From contig NC_049986.1 of the NCBI RefSeq assembly GCF_000003815.2, positions 18,051,464 to 18,115,463 of the forward strand: 64,000 nt of DNA, given 5' to 3'. This DNA is from Branchiostoma floridae. Lineage: Eukaryota; Chordata; Leptocardii; Amphioxiformes; Branchiostomatidae. Under the pieces are notes generated by a model. That model had not been told where the DNA came from. It saw only the letters and a list, made by a program, of their open reading frames with translations, and did not search any database. Each line of letters starts with the position of its first letter. Positions within the stretch are counted from its first letter, which is position 1. Positions 12,332 to 24,404 of the stretch are shown here, in pieces. The translations under genes were made by a program, and so were the position numbers.

Positions 12332-15300
12332 CACACACACACACACACGCGCACACACACATGTATATACAATGTTTGCTCTGCCTTTAGTGTAGTTATA
12401 CTTAATCAAACTTCCACAGGACACGACCTGTGACGTCAGCAATAGACGTCAAGTGGACGACCTGAATGATCTGTCGTCTAACGATGGGGACACAGAGAGT
12501 GGATCAGACAGCTCCATTGGAGGGGACGTCGAGAAGTTTCCGTCCCAGGCTACATCACCAGAAGAGAGGGAGAATCATCCTCAGACCACGCCATCGCCCT
12601 CTGTACCTTCTGCGGAGCCTCGAGGGGACGTCGAGAAGTTTCCGTCCCAGGACACATCACCAGAAGAGAGGAAGGATCGTCCTCAGACCACGCCACTTCC
12701 CTCTGTGCCTTCTATGGAGCCTCCAAGCTCCTTCATAGAAGAGGGTAACGGCGACAGGATCGTCTTGAGGTTGCGCCGCAAGTCGTCTTCAACCGACGAG
12801 GGGGAAGAGCGCGCCTGCCCGGTCGGTTTTGAGAGGAACGACGAGTACGAGGTCGTCACCGACACAGACAGCAGCTCCGAAACTCGCAGATCCAAGCACA
12901 GAGAGGAGCCAGGAAGGCGTCGCAGGGCACGGCAGAGCCCAAGTCCTAAGCGGACAGTGCTTCGCACAGATGGTGAGTCCGATGTGAGCGCAACGGAAGC
13001 AGCGCCACAAAGAGCGGACTTGAGCCTAAGTTCTGAGCGGCCAAAGCAGCGCACAGATATTGAGTCGGATGTGAGTGCAACGGAAGCACCAAGAGCGGCC
13101 TTGAGCCCGAGTCCTAAGCGGCCAGTGCTACGCACAAATATTGAGTCGGATGTGAGCGCAACGGAAGCAACGACGTCACGAGTGGACTTGACCCCAAGTC
13201 CTGAGCGCTTAACGCTACGCAAAGAGAGTATATATTATAAGTCGGCTGGCACAACAGAGACAGCGGCACCGAGAGGGGACTCGCCACCACCCACCCAACA
13301 GCGACAATGTGCGCAGAGAAAGACACACAAAGGAGCAAACTCTCCCTTGACGAAACGCGAAGCTCGCAGACGCAGGGCTAGAGGGAAAGCGCCGGTGAAC
13401 CCGGAAACTCCCTGGCATACCGGTGCCAAGTACACCACGTGGAGCTGGAAGACTTCAGACGAATCTGATGCGTCCCATAGTGAGGGTTCATGGAGCAACA
13501 GCGGCTACGAAACCCCAGGCCACAAGTGGGAGAGACCTGCTCGATCACTCATCTACGTTGGCGACGGGATTTGGAGCACCATTTCGTATGGAAAAACAAT
13601 CGCAGAACTCTGCAAGTCGCCACCACCGTCCCCACCCACACCTCCAATACCGGCATTCATCAGGCCATTCTTGCTGGGCAAAGCAGCACCCCCGAAATCG
13701 CCTCCGCCGACCAGCCCGAGGTCTCCCCGCCATCCAAACTATCCGCTGCGCCACGGCGCTAGTGGCAGGTCCAAGCCGATGTCGTTCTACACAAGCAACA
13801 AGCCCGCTCCTGTGGTAGGCTTGGCGGGATCAGAGGGAGGGCCGCTGCCGTCCACATCAGAGTACCCGGACTGGCGGATCTCTAAGTTCGAGGGCTTCTC
13901 GACAGACTCTGAAGAAGAACAGACCAAAGAAGAAAAACCCAAGAGACGTGAAAGCAAGGTATACAAAATCAGACGAAAGAGGAAGCCAAAGAAGAGGTTA
14001 GCGAAGGGAGTAAAAGCACCGAAGTACATCTTCGAAAAGCGCGTAAACATTGGGAAGGGGCATGGTATCCGATACTTGGCGCCACCTTCGCCCGATCCAA
14101 ACGCTAAGGACCAACCGGAGCTTAAGACGACCAGCCCAGTGTATCATATATGGACCCCGCCACACACCACATCCCTCAGAAGCACTGCTCTAGATTTGGG
14201 AGATTTCAACGAGGATGCACCTGCAGGGGTAGGCACTCCACCGAAAAGCACCATCAGCAATCTTAGCCAAACTGGCCAGGGGGATGACAAAAGAGCACCT
14301 GCTGCCACGACATTGTCTCCATGTGACTTGGAGAAAGCCGAGGTTACGCGTCCTGAAGAAGCATCTCCACTGCACCACACCTCCATGCCTTCTACTGTAT
14401 TGCCTAAAGCCGCATCACCAGTACCGATTGACATCTCTGCAAACGTGGTTGTATACGGCACCCTCAGCAGTCCTAGCCACACTGGACAAGGGGACGATAG
14501 AAGAGGGCAAACAGTCAAGGCACAGTCTCCATGTGTCACTGACAAAACCCATCGTCCTGAAGAAGGATCTACACGGCACCACACTTCCTTGCTTTCTGCT
14601 GCATCACCTGACATCGCATCGCCCAAGCGGGTTGACGTCTCTTCAAAAGTCGTTGCATACGGTCCTCTTCCGCAAGCTATCGACGCATGTGATACGCAAG
14701 CAGCTTGGGATACGGGAAGCAAGACACCGTCAACTAAGGGAACGCCGATGCCCGACCCGTGGTCGGAAACGTCCTCCAGTGAAGCAACAGACGCTCTCGC
14801 CCGCTGGTACAAGAAGTACCTCAGTCAGAGAGAGCCTGTACCAAATCCGGCAGTCAAAGTGGTAAGCCCGACTGACTTTAGTGACTTTTTGGCAGGTTTG
14901 AGCAGCAATCAGCACTCTGACGGAAACAGCAAAAGCAGTCAGCCGCTCTCAAGCCAAGTCCAACTTCCATTCAAACAGTTGGCATCTGCAAACAACAGCG
15001 ACAACGATGCCTCCACAAGTTCTTCGGAGGGAAGCCGTACGTGTGACAGCAGCAGCAGCTCAGGCCATGACAGCCACAAGTATCAAAGGAAACGCAAGCA
15101 CGCAAGCGAAGGATCTTTCCCCTTCAACCACGACTCTTCAAGTAGTGATGAGAAAAGCAGAGGCAACACGACAACAAGCTTCGATAGTTGCTCCTCTTCC
15201 GCCGGAAGCTACAAGAGAAGACGCCATGACGACACATCGGGACTCAGTCTGGCGGCGTCTGCCTTCGTCACATCCAACAGTGACAGCAACACGGCATCGT

Positions 15301-15761
15301 CTAGCAGATCTGAAGGATCGTCTCTCAGCAAAGGAAGTTGTCACAACAGTAACAGCAATAGGGCAAGCTGTTGCGGTAGTGCGACTAGCAGGGGACTAAA
15401 GAGGAAAGCAGACGACTCAAACTCGCCGAACCCAAAGAGATCCCGAACAGAGGACAGTAAGAGTGTCAGTGGTGGAAGTACATCTGACGATGGTGACAGC
15501 AGCTCATTGAGCGAAAGCAGAAGCAGCCATAGCAAGGGTAGCGGAAACAACAGCAGGTCCTGGAGCTTTCTCAGCAGAGCCAAGGGCGACAGAGACAACA
15601 AGGACAGCCACAGCAACAGCAGCAACAGCAAGAACAGCCGCAGCAGAAGAAGCTACAACGAGAACAGTAACAGCAGGTACAGCAACAGCCAAAACATCAG
15701 CAACTACTCAGACGGAAACACAGATGACGACACAAACACCTTCAGGTCAGCGTTTGGCTGA
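10287..15761 (+). CDS. Large disordered Ser-rich basic protein, three exons, unrecognised
   Basis: The coding exons are 10287-10419, 11032-11108 and 12420-15761. All junctions are GT-AG and the frame is continuous (133 + 77 + 3342 nt), giving 1183 residues. The N-terminus is strongly basic ([20 protein letters not shown]). I recognise no folded domain. The middle is Pro/Ser/Thr-rich and built from internal tandem duplications: a 34-residue unit (GDVEKFPSQ...TSPEER) repeated at 12520 and 12622; units of 27-29 residues carrying SDVSATEA three times (12977, 13064, 13146); and a unit of about 75 residues carrying TGQGDD twice (14255-14680). Basic clusters such as [11 protein letters not shown] look like nuclear targeting signals. 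The last 300 residues are mostly Ser and Asn. An intracellular, probably nuclear, scaffold-like protein is an inference. An AATAAA lies at 15895-15900. A possible donor (CAG|GTCAGC) at 15746 leaves open a longer, spliced C-terminus. Confidence 0.75.
10461..10660 (+). mobile_element. Fragment of a CR1-like LINE ORF (C-terminal end)
   Basis: This lies inside the first intron of the Ser-rich gene. The frame from 10461 reads [15 protein letters not shown] followed by GASPVDNV. That is the characteristic end of CR1/jockey-type LINE ORFs (Arg/His-Ser, then F-PRTI--WN-L, then A-S-D-F). The same pattern ends the LINE at 34627-36632. Only the last 60 or so codons are recognisable. Confidence 0.65.
11385..11577. 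repeat. (AC)n microsatellite in intron 2 of the Ser-rich gene
   Basis: Nearly pure AC dinucleotides at 11385-11432 and imperfect AC/GC-rich repeats to 11577. The His/Thr and Val/Cys open frames here are artefacts. Confidence 0.95.
12225..12360. repeat. (AC)n / (AG)n compound microsatellite just before exon 3
   Basis: AC runs, an AG run (12311-12330) and further AC runs. They end only about 60 bases upstream of the acceptor at 12419. Length changes here could affect splicing of the large exon. Confidence 0.95.
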
Positions 15762-15894
15762 ATCACATCACTTCATCTAAAGGGGCAAGCAGCGTCAGCT
15801 TTGATAGTCTCAACAGTAGGTACGGCAGAGGGGCATCACTGTCGTTCTATCTGTTGGGACTTGAAAAAGCAAATACCTGAAGCGAAATTACATC

Positions 15895-15900
15895 AATAAA
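15895..15900 (+). terminator. Candidate polyadenylation signal AATAAA of the Ser-rich gene
   Basis: AATAAA lies 134 bases after the stop codon and ahead of the tandem array that starts near 15960. If it is used, the array is outside the transcript. Confidence 0.45.
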
Positions 15901-15959
15901 AACAACACAGTGCCGGTTCAATATTAGGGTTCTTTGCAACACAAGACAGTACCAATTTC

Positions 15960-17310
15960 CCGATAAAGTGCAGGACCTAGATGTCGTTACAGAAAGGTGG
16001 TGCTTGTGTGCTGAAGGGCAACAGTACACAGCGCGCACATCCTGTTGACGACTCAGCCGGTCAAGAGAACATCGAAAACTGTTTGCTGTGTCTGGAATCC
16101 ACCTGTTGATGGCGAACTCGGCCTGGCAGGAATGATTCGTACTAAGCTGATTTAGATGGTGTTACAGGAAGCTGCAGTGCTTGTGTGCTGAAGGGCAACA
16201 GTACACAGCGCGCACATCCTGTTGACGACTCAGCCGGTCAAGAGAACATCGAAAACTGTTTGCTGTGTCTGGAATCCACCTGTTGATGGCGAACTCGGCC
16301 TGGCAGGAATGATTCGTACCAAGCTGTTTGTTTCGGGTTTCTGTACCGTCAAGTGCAGGATTTAGATGGTCTTACAGGAAGCTGGTGCTTGTTGTGTGCT
16401 GAAGGGCAACAGTACACAGAGCGTACATTCCTGTTCACGACTACACCGTTCAAAACAAAACCTTCAAAACCGTCTGCTGTGTCTGGAATCCACCTGTTGA
16501 TGGCGAACTCGGCCTGACAGGAATGATTCGTACAGAGCTGTTTGTTTCGGTTCATGTAAAGTGCAGGATTTAGGTGGTTTTGCAGGAAGCTGGTGTTTAT
16601 GTGCTGAGGGCAACAACACACAACACCTGCATTTCTGTTGACGACTCAACCGTTAAAAGAACCTCCAAAACTGTCTGCTGTGTCTGGAACCAAACCTGTT
16701 GATGGCGACACCGGCCTGGCAGGAATGATTCGTACTGAGCTGTTTTGTCTCCGGCTGCGTTACAAGAAGAGGAAGAAGGCAGAAGATAGATGTCGGTGGA
16801 GAATACCAACATCAGACCGTTGACAAGAAGTAGTGACTAAACTGTTTGCTGTGTCTGGAATCAAACTTGTTGATGGCGAACTCGGCCTGGCAGGAATGAT
16901 TCGTACTACGCTGTCTGTCTGGAGCTAAGAGGAAGAGGAAGAAGAGAGATGTCGGTGGAGAATACCAAAATCAGAGGGACTATTAAGAAGAAGTAGTGGC
17001 GTCTAATTGGACTAACTATGGCTGTCAAAAATGCGCCTTGAGAACTTATCTTATAGAAAGGAGAAGGTGTGGAAAAGAGTCCGAAGGGACTGTTTGCTGT
17101 GTCCGGAATCAAACCTGTTGATAGCGAACTCGGCCTGACAGGAATGATTCGTACTGAGCTGTTTGTCTGGAGCTGCATTACAAGAAGAGCAATAAGAGAG
17201 ATGGAGAATACCAAAATCCAAGGAGCTGTTACGGAGAAGTAGTGGCGCCAAATTGTACTAAATGTACGTGGCTGTCAAAAATGCGCCATGAGCGCGTATC
17301 TTATAGGAGA
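15960..17310. repeat. Degenerate tandem array, about 6-7 units of 165-250 bp
   Basis: A core beginning GTTTGCTGTGTCTGGAATC and running through GTTGATGGCGAACTCGGCCT to GGAATGATTCGTACTGAGCT occurs at about 16081, 16258, 16471, 16673, 16841 and 17092. The first four units are preceded by a second module (GTGTGCTGAAGGGCAACAG, then GTTGACGACTC) at 16002, 16179, 16387 and 16594. The last three units carry a third module (GGAGAATACCAAAATC, AAGTAGTGGCG) instead. Units 1 and 2 are nearly identical over about 145 bases, so duplication has been recent. Open frames through it on the minus strand repeat the same phrase and look incidental. Confidence 0.85.
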
Positions 17311-18002
17311 AGTTCAGCGATGCCTGACTAATCTTGAACTGAATCGTGAGGCCGAATGGACGAAGGACCACAATCCTTACCACTCTGGGACATGGAAACA
17401 TATCTGCTCACGGAAAACCACGAAGACTCCATAAGGGGCAGGCAAGACTCCAAAAAGACAGGGGGACGATGACTGGAGAGAAAGATCCATGTTCACGGTG
17501 AGAAATGTATTCAATGTTTTAGGGGTTTCCATCGAGCGGGAGGGGATCACAGTATGTGCATGCAGAACTGCATGTATTGTTAGTATTGCTAGCTTGCATC
17601 ATCGGCAATACTCCAATTTATAGGTACTGACGTGTGCTGTAAGTTTTAAAACAGATTACACGCATGAAAAGGCTAGCTGTGGCTGGGAGCGCGTAGATGC
17701 TTGTGCAATGCTACTGCACGTTTGATTGCAGCAATAAGGTTTAAAAGTTTGATGGATACGAAAAGCTATTAATGTTTTATTCGTAACATATTTTGTTCTC
17801 ATAAAGATATCTGTTCTTACCACTCGATTTGATGCAGGTCTATCATACGGCGTTGTTTTAAACTGGTAATGATTAACCAAATGTTTATGTCAACATACAG
17901 CGCTGCACGAGTCCTCGGGAGGGGAAAGTCTAAGGGTCGGAAACACTGGACACTTGGGGACTGTCAGTGACGATCTGACTAGGAGTAGTCGGTCAACTCG
18001 AC
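17311..18002. other. Intergenic, presumed 5' region of the first oxygenase gene
   Basis: No exon is recognised. The last 120 bases lead to the ATG at 18003. No clear TATA or CCAAT box was found. Confidence 0.5.
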
Positions 18003-21000
18003 ATGGCATCAACAGGTACAGACTAACAATGACTGTTCTGTCTATTGAGTTTAATCAATACTCCGGCTTGTGGTATTCGATGGGCGTTAAAATAGAGCAA
18101 AGGGTAGGCTTTGAAATGTGCATGATAAGAAAGTTATATTCGAACATGTGTATGCAGATTGTTAGCTTGAACATTAAATACTTAAAATATTTCTTCATAG
18201 TCGTTCATCGACGGTGAATTTGAAACAATATCTAGAAGTGACATGGACAAGAATAGGGCAGATTCTTGTATACTACACCGATTTTGCATATTTGTGAAAC
18301 TCCTTTATTTAATACCAAATCATATGGTACTTTTTAAAATAGACGTATGTCTTAGACGTTGTGTTCAATTTGAAATTTTCCCGATTTCATCACTGATCAA
18401 GGCGTCTTTACCTTTCCTCAGAGTACACGTACACTCGAGGTGAATTCAAGGTCACCGAACAAATGAAGTCGGACTTTGAACGTGATGGCTTCATAATAAT
18501 TCGGTAAGGCCATTTTCTTGTCAGTCATATCCTACAGTACATATAAAGGCCTATTTTCTTCAACATTTGGTCGTATATATTTTTGTTGTGTTCTTTTTCG
18601 CATCTTCTTCTTTGACTGAGGAAGACCTTGCTCAGGGCCCAACATACATTTCCAGCTTCTAATTATTTATATTGATAACGTTACACATTTCTTGTTGGAA
18701 GCAGACCAAAACTGATGCCCGAGGACGTGATCCATATACTAGTTATCAAGTCACAAGTGAGTGTGGCCGTGCGAGTCATGTTGATTACAACGCACAAAAT
18801 TTCTCCTCTCTCAAAACAGCCATCTTTTGGACGAAGAAGAATTGGAAAATCTCAAGGTCACGATCGAGAACCCCGATGGCGGCCTGAGAGAGAGGGCGTT
18901 CCATCAGGACGACGGAGGGGGTCTGAAGGTGACCATGATCCACTGGAAACATCCGGGTACTGACGTATCCGGCATCATTGCACGCAGCAAGAAAGTGGCT
19001 GGGACGTTTGAGAAAGTACGTAAACAAATTTACTTGAATACCTGAATACTGACTTCGGGAAGGAAGGCGTTTAGGCCTCTTGTAGTTCTTATACGTGATG
19101 TACCTCTTTTCTCCCAGTGATTGTCCAATCTGGTCTTAAACTCATTAACAGTTTCAGCATCGACTACAAGGTGTGGTAATACCCCCTTCACAATAGGCGC
19201 GATTCGATCGGAAGACTAGTTTACGAACTCTGATTGACATTTTCGTGAGTAAGACGTCCGGTGTTCTCACGATCATCTTGCGATTTTTAGGGATCGCCGG
19301 CAGTTTCCAGGAGTCTTACGACGGTCGCGGTGCAGCGAAACATGTTCTTAACATATGCGACTAGTCGAAGGAAATCTCCAAAATCGCACAGCTGTTACCG
19401 AGTCGCAGATTGTGCGTACAAATCGTGCGTACCTTGCAAGGGTATCGGTCAATAGTCTTGCGTCAATCCAACGATTGAAGACCGATAGGCGAGCAAAGAC
19501 ATAGTTATTAATCATCGAGCGTAAATCGGATGGCGAACGCCCGTCAGTTGGGCAACGTTCGGGCGACGTTCGTCCGACTTCCGTTTGTTTACAAATATTG
19601 AATTTCTGGGAATGCGAGGGTAATTCTAACATTGTGGCCCCTGTGGCAGTATGTAGGCTGACTTTGTGACACACTTTCTTTTCTTGCGTCATTTCTATTA
19701 TGCCCGCGCATTCCATTCATTGTTTAAAAAGATTACGACAACAAAATAAGCAACATTTATTGATCTCTTGCCTTTTTTGAGGAACGTTTTGTGTTACCTT
19801 GTCCGCGTGCAAGAGGTCATGGGAGGTTTATTATCATAGATTTATTCACCGTCGATCTCACGAGCCTCGCGTATATGTGAGGGGGACAGTTTTGAGGCGA
19901 AAAATACGCAAGACCATCTTAAGATCTTAAAATCAGCCGACCTTCCTGCGATCGCGAAGAACGTCCGAAGATCGTATATAATGTGAAGGGGGTATAAGGA
20001 GTTCCATTCCTTTACAGTTCTGACACCAAACGACTGATCTCTAACTATGTTCTTAGATATAATGTTAGCTAGTGGGACTTTGAGCTTGAATTTGTCACAT
20101 CTCGTTGTACTTCCACCTCAAAGTATAAAACATGGCTCTAGAGGGATTTTCTCCAAACCTCTGACCAACAAAATTTGTTGTGAACATAATGTTTCATCAG
20201 TATGATGAATATCGTCGTATTTGCGAAGATTTCAAGTCCAACAACCATTGGTACCATAAATGTTGGAAGATAGTCTTAAGATTCATGATATTCTTTTCTT
20301 CATTAGCTTCTTGGTGGAGAGGTGTACCACTACAGCGGGAAAATAAACATGAAGGAAGCCCACTCTGGAGGACAACACCTGTGGCATCAGGACTACGGGT
20401 GAGCAAATACTTATTTCATCCCTGTAACTGGACAAATGTCTTCTCAAATCAATCGATCAACCTACCAATCAATTATAAAATCAGAAAAATAATGAACTAG
20501 CTCTAAAGTTCAACCGAGTTGATAAATTATAGTTTTGGAGAAGTTAGGATGTTCACCAACTCAAATAATTAAGGTCATAAAGTCACGTGTCCAATTGGGT
20601 CAGGTAGCTGAAGAAGACTGAGTCAAATATGCCAATGAGTCTATTTTCGTAGCATGCAAACAGTTTGATTTCTCCATAGTGTCAATGAGCTAAAAAGTAT
20701 TTATGCGGGCTATGAACCATTTAACATTTGAATTGTCATATCTCTGTCTGTGTTCTGAATACTCAAAAGACAAAACGGATTTGAAGATTTCTTCAAAGAA
20801 TAACAGTGTCTGTTTAGTACCTCAATATTGCTTTTTTGTCTACCAAGGTACTGGTACAACAATGGTCTATTGTTTCCTGACATGGCGACTATTTACATAG
20901 CCGTGGACAAGGCTGACAAAACCAACGGTTGTCTTCAGGTAGACTGGAAATTCTTACGTCCTCAAATCATAGATACGATAACTCCTATCCTGGATGCTTC

Positions 21001-22856
21001 TCTCTAATCCACACACAATCCATCTCAAATGGTGCTGACCAAACTCAAACGTCATCGAGGTTTGATTCAAACTATTTCGTCCTCATTTTGCCTTCTATAC
21101 ACACACAAAAGTGCAAAAGTAAAGCCACGACAAGTTAATTCCACGGATAACATTCTCTACAGACTCTCGATCTAATGCAAAAACACAACATATTTAGAAT
21201 GGATACCATAAACATTGTCACAAGGTTATAACAAGGATGCTCAATGTCGTTACTTTCTCTCAGAAACAAAAGTAACCGACACTCATCACACTCCACATTT
21301 GTCGCTGCTTGACAATATCTATCTTTGCATCTAGACGATATTTATCTTTATACATGTGAAAAGACTTTACGTTTGGGGTCGCATTGTTAGCAGTGACACC
21401 TAGTTGCAGTATGAAGTCAGATGTGATTTGATATCTTAGTTGTGAATGAAGGACCTATTGTGCAATGATTCTCCAACCTGATGAAATTGTTCACGGATAC
21501 CCCCACAGGTGTTGCGCGGTTCTCACCTCGCCGGACGTGTAGAACACAAGCGGGTTGCCGGGGAAACCGGGGCGGACGAGGAGAGAGTCAACCAACTCAA
21601 AAAGGTAACTTTCAGTTCTACAAGTAATCGCTTGTCTCCCTTGTTTACCTCCGTGAAAACGGAGGTTTTGTTGTCAGTTGGTGTGTTTGTTCGTTTATGT
21701 ATGTGGTGAGTGTCCGCAGTCGCCAATTGAATGCTAGGCACGTCGGAAACACGAACGGGAAGGTAGGCAAGAGTTGCCATAAAGGTCGTCACAGGAGTTA
21801 GCCCGAGTCCAGAGGTTGTCTAAAACACTAATATGCATGCTTTATACATTTACTAGACATGACGACCTGGTCAGGTCGATAGACTAGATTTGAAGCTATA
21901 TCTCATTTTCTATAAGTTGCTGCAATGAGCTACAAAATACTTGTTAACACGAAGACAACTATGTAAAGGGACATCATAAACTGTTGTTCCAGGTGCTAGA
22001 CCATGAGCACGTAGAGTTGGGCCCAGGCGATGCGGTACTTTTCCACTGTAACGTCCTTCACCGCAGCGACCAGAACAGGTCCGACCGCCGGCGGAGGGCG
22101 TACCTGGTTTCCTACAACAGGGCTTCCAACAACCCTGTCTTTGAACACTACAACGCCTCGTACGTGCCGTTAGAGATCGTAAGTACCATATTCTAAAGTT
22201 TGCATGAAAGGTCATCTATGTTGGTATAATCCATATCAAAGTTCTTAACTGTCATTCAACACAACGGAAGAGTAATTGAATCACCACTCCTGACGAAGGT
22301 TGACGGATTTGTTGTGTTGACTGACAGTTAAAAACACTTCAATATATTCTAATGTTATTGGAGAACATACTTTAATCTAGTGAATAACACTAGTCTCTTT
22401 TCGTTACCAGTCCCTTTTCGGCATCAAGTATCTTTCTTGTGCTATTCAAACACCAGGGCTACTGGTTTAAAACTACTCGCACGAAAGATACATGGGCAGA
22501 ATTTTAAACTTCGCCTAAGCACTACCTCATCAGCCTCGCCCCTGAGGCGTCGCCCAAAATGTAGACTATAAGACCACATGTATGCGTCGTCTTAAATAAA
22601 TTTAGATAAGCAATCATTTTCTGTTATGAAAGTCTCTCTTATAAAATGGCTCTTAATGAAAATTTGTTTGAGAGTCAATAAATGTAAAAATAGCGTCGAC
22701 GTCATATTTTTGACAGTTATATGACTGGCATCTGTCATTCAGGTTGAAGACGAGGAGATCAAGAGATGCTCCAACCACACCGACTTCACGGGGAAGTCTT
22801 TCGTCGATCCAGCCGACAATAAAAACATCTCCGGTACAAAAGCCGGGAAGCATTAA
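18003..22856 (+). CDS. Phytanoyl-CoA dioxygenase-family 2-oxoglutarate oxygenase, copy A
   Basis: There are eight coding exons: 18003-18015, 18422-18503, 18820-19015, 20307-20398, 20848-20938, 21509-21604, 21993-22178 and 22743-22856. All junctions are GT-AG, the frame is continuous over 870 nt, and the product has 289 residues starting [13 protein letters not shown]. The family (PhyH) consists of soluble Fe(II)/2-oxoglutarate hydroxylases. The iron-binding HxD is in LWHQDYGYWYNN (H124, D126). The distal His is in [15 protein letters not shown] (H213), and R224, eleven residues on, is where PhyH binds 2-oxoglutarate. The active site therefore looks complete. Similar lancelet proteins are usually labelled L-proline trans-4-hydroxylase-like; the substrate here is unknown. 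No peroxisomal signal is evident (the C-terminus is AGKH). The first exon codes for only four and a third codons. An AATAAA overlaps the stop (22856-22861) and another lies at 23221. It is a tandem duplicate of the gene at 24405. Confidence 0.9.
19060..20160 (-). mobile_element. CR1-like LINE 3' fragment, split by a DNA transposon
   Basis: On the minus strand, 20160-19993 encodes a typical CR1/jockey C-terminal segment ([17 protein letters not shown]). The continuation ([18 protein letters not shown]) is found at 19181-19100. The two parts are separated exactly by the TIR element at 19182-19992. It lies in intron 3 of oxygenase copy A, antisense to the gene. Only the ORF end is present, so this is a 5'-truncated, dead copy with other damage upstream. 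Confidence 0.75.
19182..19992. mobile_element. Non-autonomous TIR DNA transposon, 811 bp, with TA target duplication
   Basis: The ends are CCCCCTTCACA and TGTGAAGGGGG. They are flanked by TA on both sides (19180-19181 and 19993-19994), and each end is followed by GATCG/CGATC-containing sequence. The element interrupts a LINE fragment, so its borders are confirmed by the host sequence. It has no recognisable transposase and its longest open frame is about 120 codons. A TA duplication and a short C-run terminus would fit a Tc/mariner-like or related superfamily, but this is an inference. Confidence 0.85.
22244..22332. repeat. Fold-back hairpin in intron 7 of oxygenase copy A
   Basis: The arms TTAACTGTCATTCAACACAA and TTGTGTTGACTGACAGTTAA pair over about 20 bases around a loop of about 45 bases. 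It is probably a small MITE remnant. Confidence 0.75.
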
Positions 22857-24404
22857 ATAAACCAGTCCTCGCTATGAAGTGGCCAGCGGTGCCTGGCAAA
22901 ACCGTCACTATCTCAGTGATATGATGCAATGAACTTGTGTTTAAGATGGGAAGTTCTGCCATTTTCGAGTGTAAGACTATCTGAACAATTCAGTATCAGC
23001 TAATTTAAGGGCGTCTTGTATTTCTTAAAAAGTGATATGCTTAACTGACTGTCATATGCATGTCGCCTTTCCAAAGCTGTTAAAGGCAGCCTTTTGTAAA
23101 GCTTTCGATTACATTGCATTTTGTAATTATACTCGCAACTGAGAGGCTAGCCGTTCTGTAGGCATTAAAATGAATTTGACGTCACTTTTCACCGTGAGAG
23201 TGACTTTTAAAAAGAGTTGAAATAAATGAATATGACTCAAAAGGTTGATATTAATGAATATGTGCTCTCAGACATGGAATAGCAAGACATTTGAATATAG
23301 AAGTTGACAGAACTGCTTCACATTGAGTCAGCATTGTTTCCTAATAAATGCAATGTTATTGCTTACTTTCTATGGCTTACGTTTTTCCTTCTTACAGTAG
23401 AGCATACATCTTAACTTATTCTTCCCCATGTCCACATGTAGTCTGTGTAACACAAACTCCGCTGTCCAGGGCTGTAACTGGGCTGGCAGATGTTTGGCGG
23501 GCTGCTATAAGCGAGATTTAATCAGGCTAGTCCACTTGCTGAGCTGGTATATATGATTTGATTTAATTATATGGATGACATCTTCTGGAAACACCAAAGC
23601 TGATGCGAGCGAGCGAATAAATAAAAAGAAAAGCTTGACGAAAAAAAATGTTGCTTTCAATGTGAAATCTAATTGGTCAGGGAGGTTGAACCAATGACTG
23701 AACACACATGGCATACTGAACAATGGAGTCTTCATTTTTGTTCTTTCACATCTTCTTTGGTCTTGAAATATTCATTGACTTTAGTATCCGTTTTCCGATA
23801 TTTGCGTTTGCAATCTATTGTGTATAGTTGACCATTTTGCAGCTGCTTTGTAGGATTTATACTAGTAGTATGGTTGAAACCTTTTTTTTGGGGGGGGGGG
23901 GGAACGGCTGAGAATTGATGCACGTGCACGCGTAGATGTCTTCCATATAATAAATTCAACATGGCCTAAGTTTACATATAAATTCCTTCATCCTACGGAG
24001 CGAGAATTTCTTCCACTAAACGTTACAAAGAGTGCCCAGGAGTCGAATGTCGAATGAGCGGATTATTCCAAAGTCAATTTTGCTCCTAGCCTTTGATGGG
24101 GCGGTTAAAGGTTGCAACAGAAGGACGTGCCGGGAATGTTTGACTAACGCGACACGAGTTCAAAGTTGAATCCCATAGCCCCTCCCACCTACTATCCCTA
24201 TGAATAGAAAAATACAAATATTTGATAGACATAAAGGCACTCTCTGACTTGTCTAACTGCTAGTGCTAGGTGCCATTCGTTCATCCGCTAAACTTCTGAT
24301 ATGATCTAATAGCTATTATTACTAAGTTGTAATACTAATAGCCAGTCAGGAACGCTCCAAGTGTCGGCTGTCATGAACTAGCTGGAGGAGGCAGTCAACA
24401 TAAC
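22857..24404. other. Intergenic spacer between the two oxygenase genes
   Basis: No gene is recognised. It includes two poly-G runs (near 23890, and another near 24482 inside the next gene) and candidate AATAAA sites for copy A at 22856 and 23221. Confidence 0.6.

Noticed and set aside
11236-12433. Frames rich in His/Thr or Val/Cys on both strands
   Set aside because: They are translations of the (AC)n microsatellites.
13215-15692. Several frames of 60-220 codons on both strands within the Ser-rich gene
   Set aside because: Shadows of the long, biased exon; the plus-strand frame is joined to upstream exons by good splice sites.
16349-17251. Minus-strand frames repeating SCQAEFAINR
   Set aside because: They follow the tandem array and are not kept open in all units.
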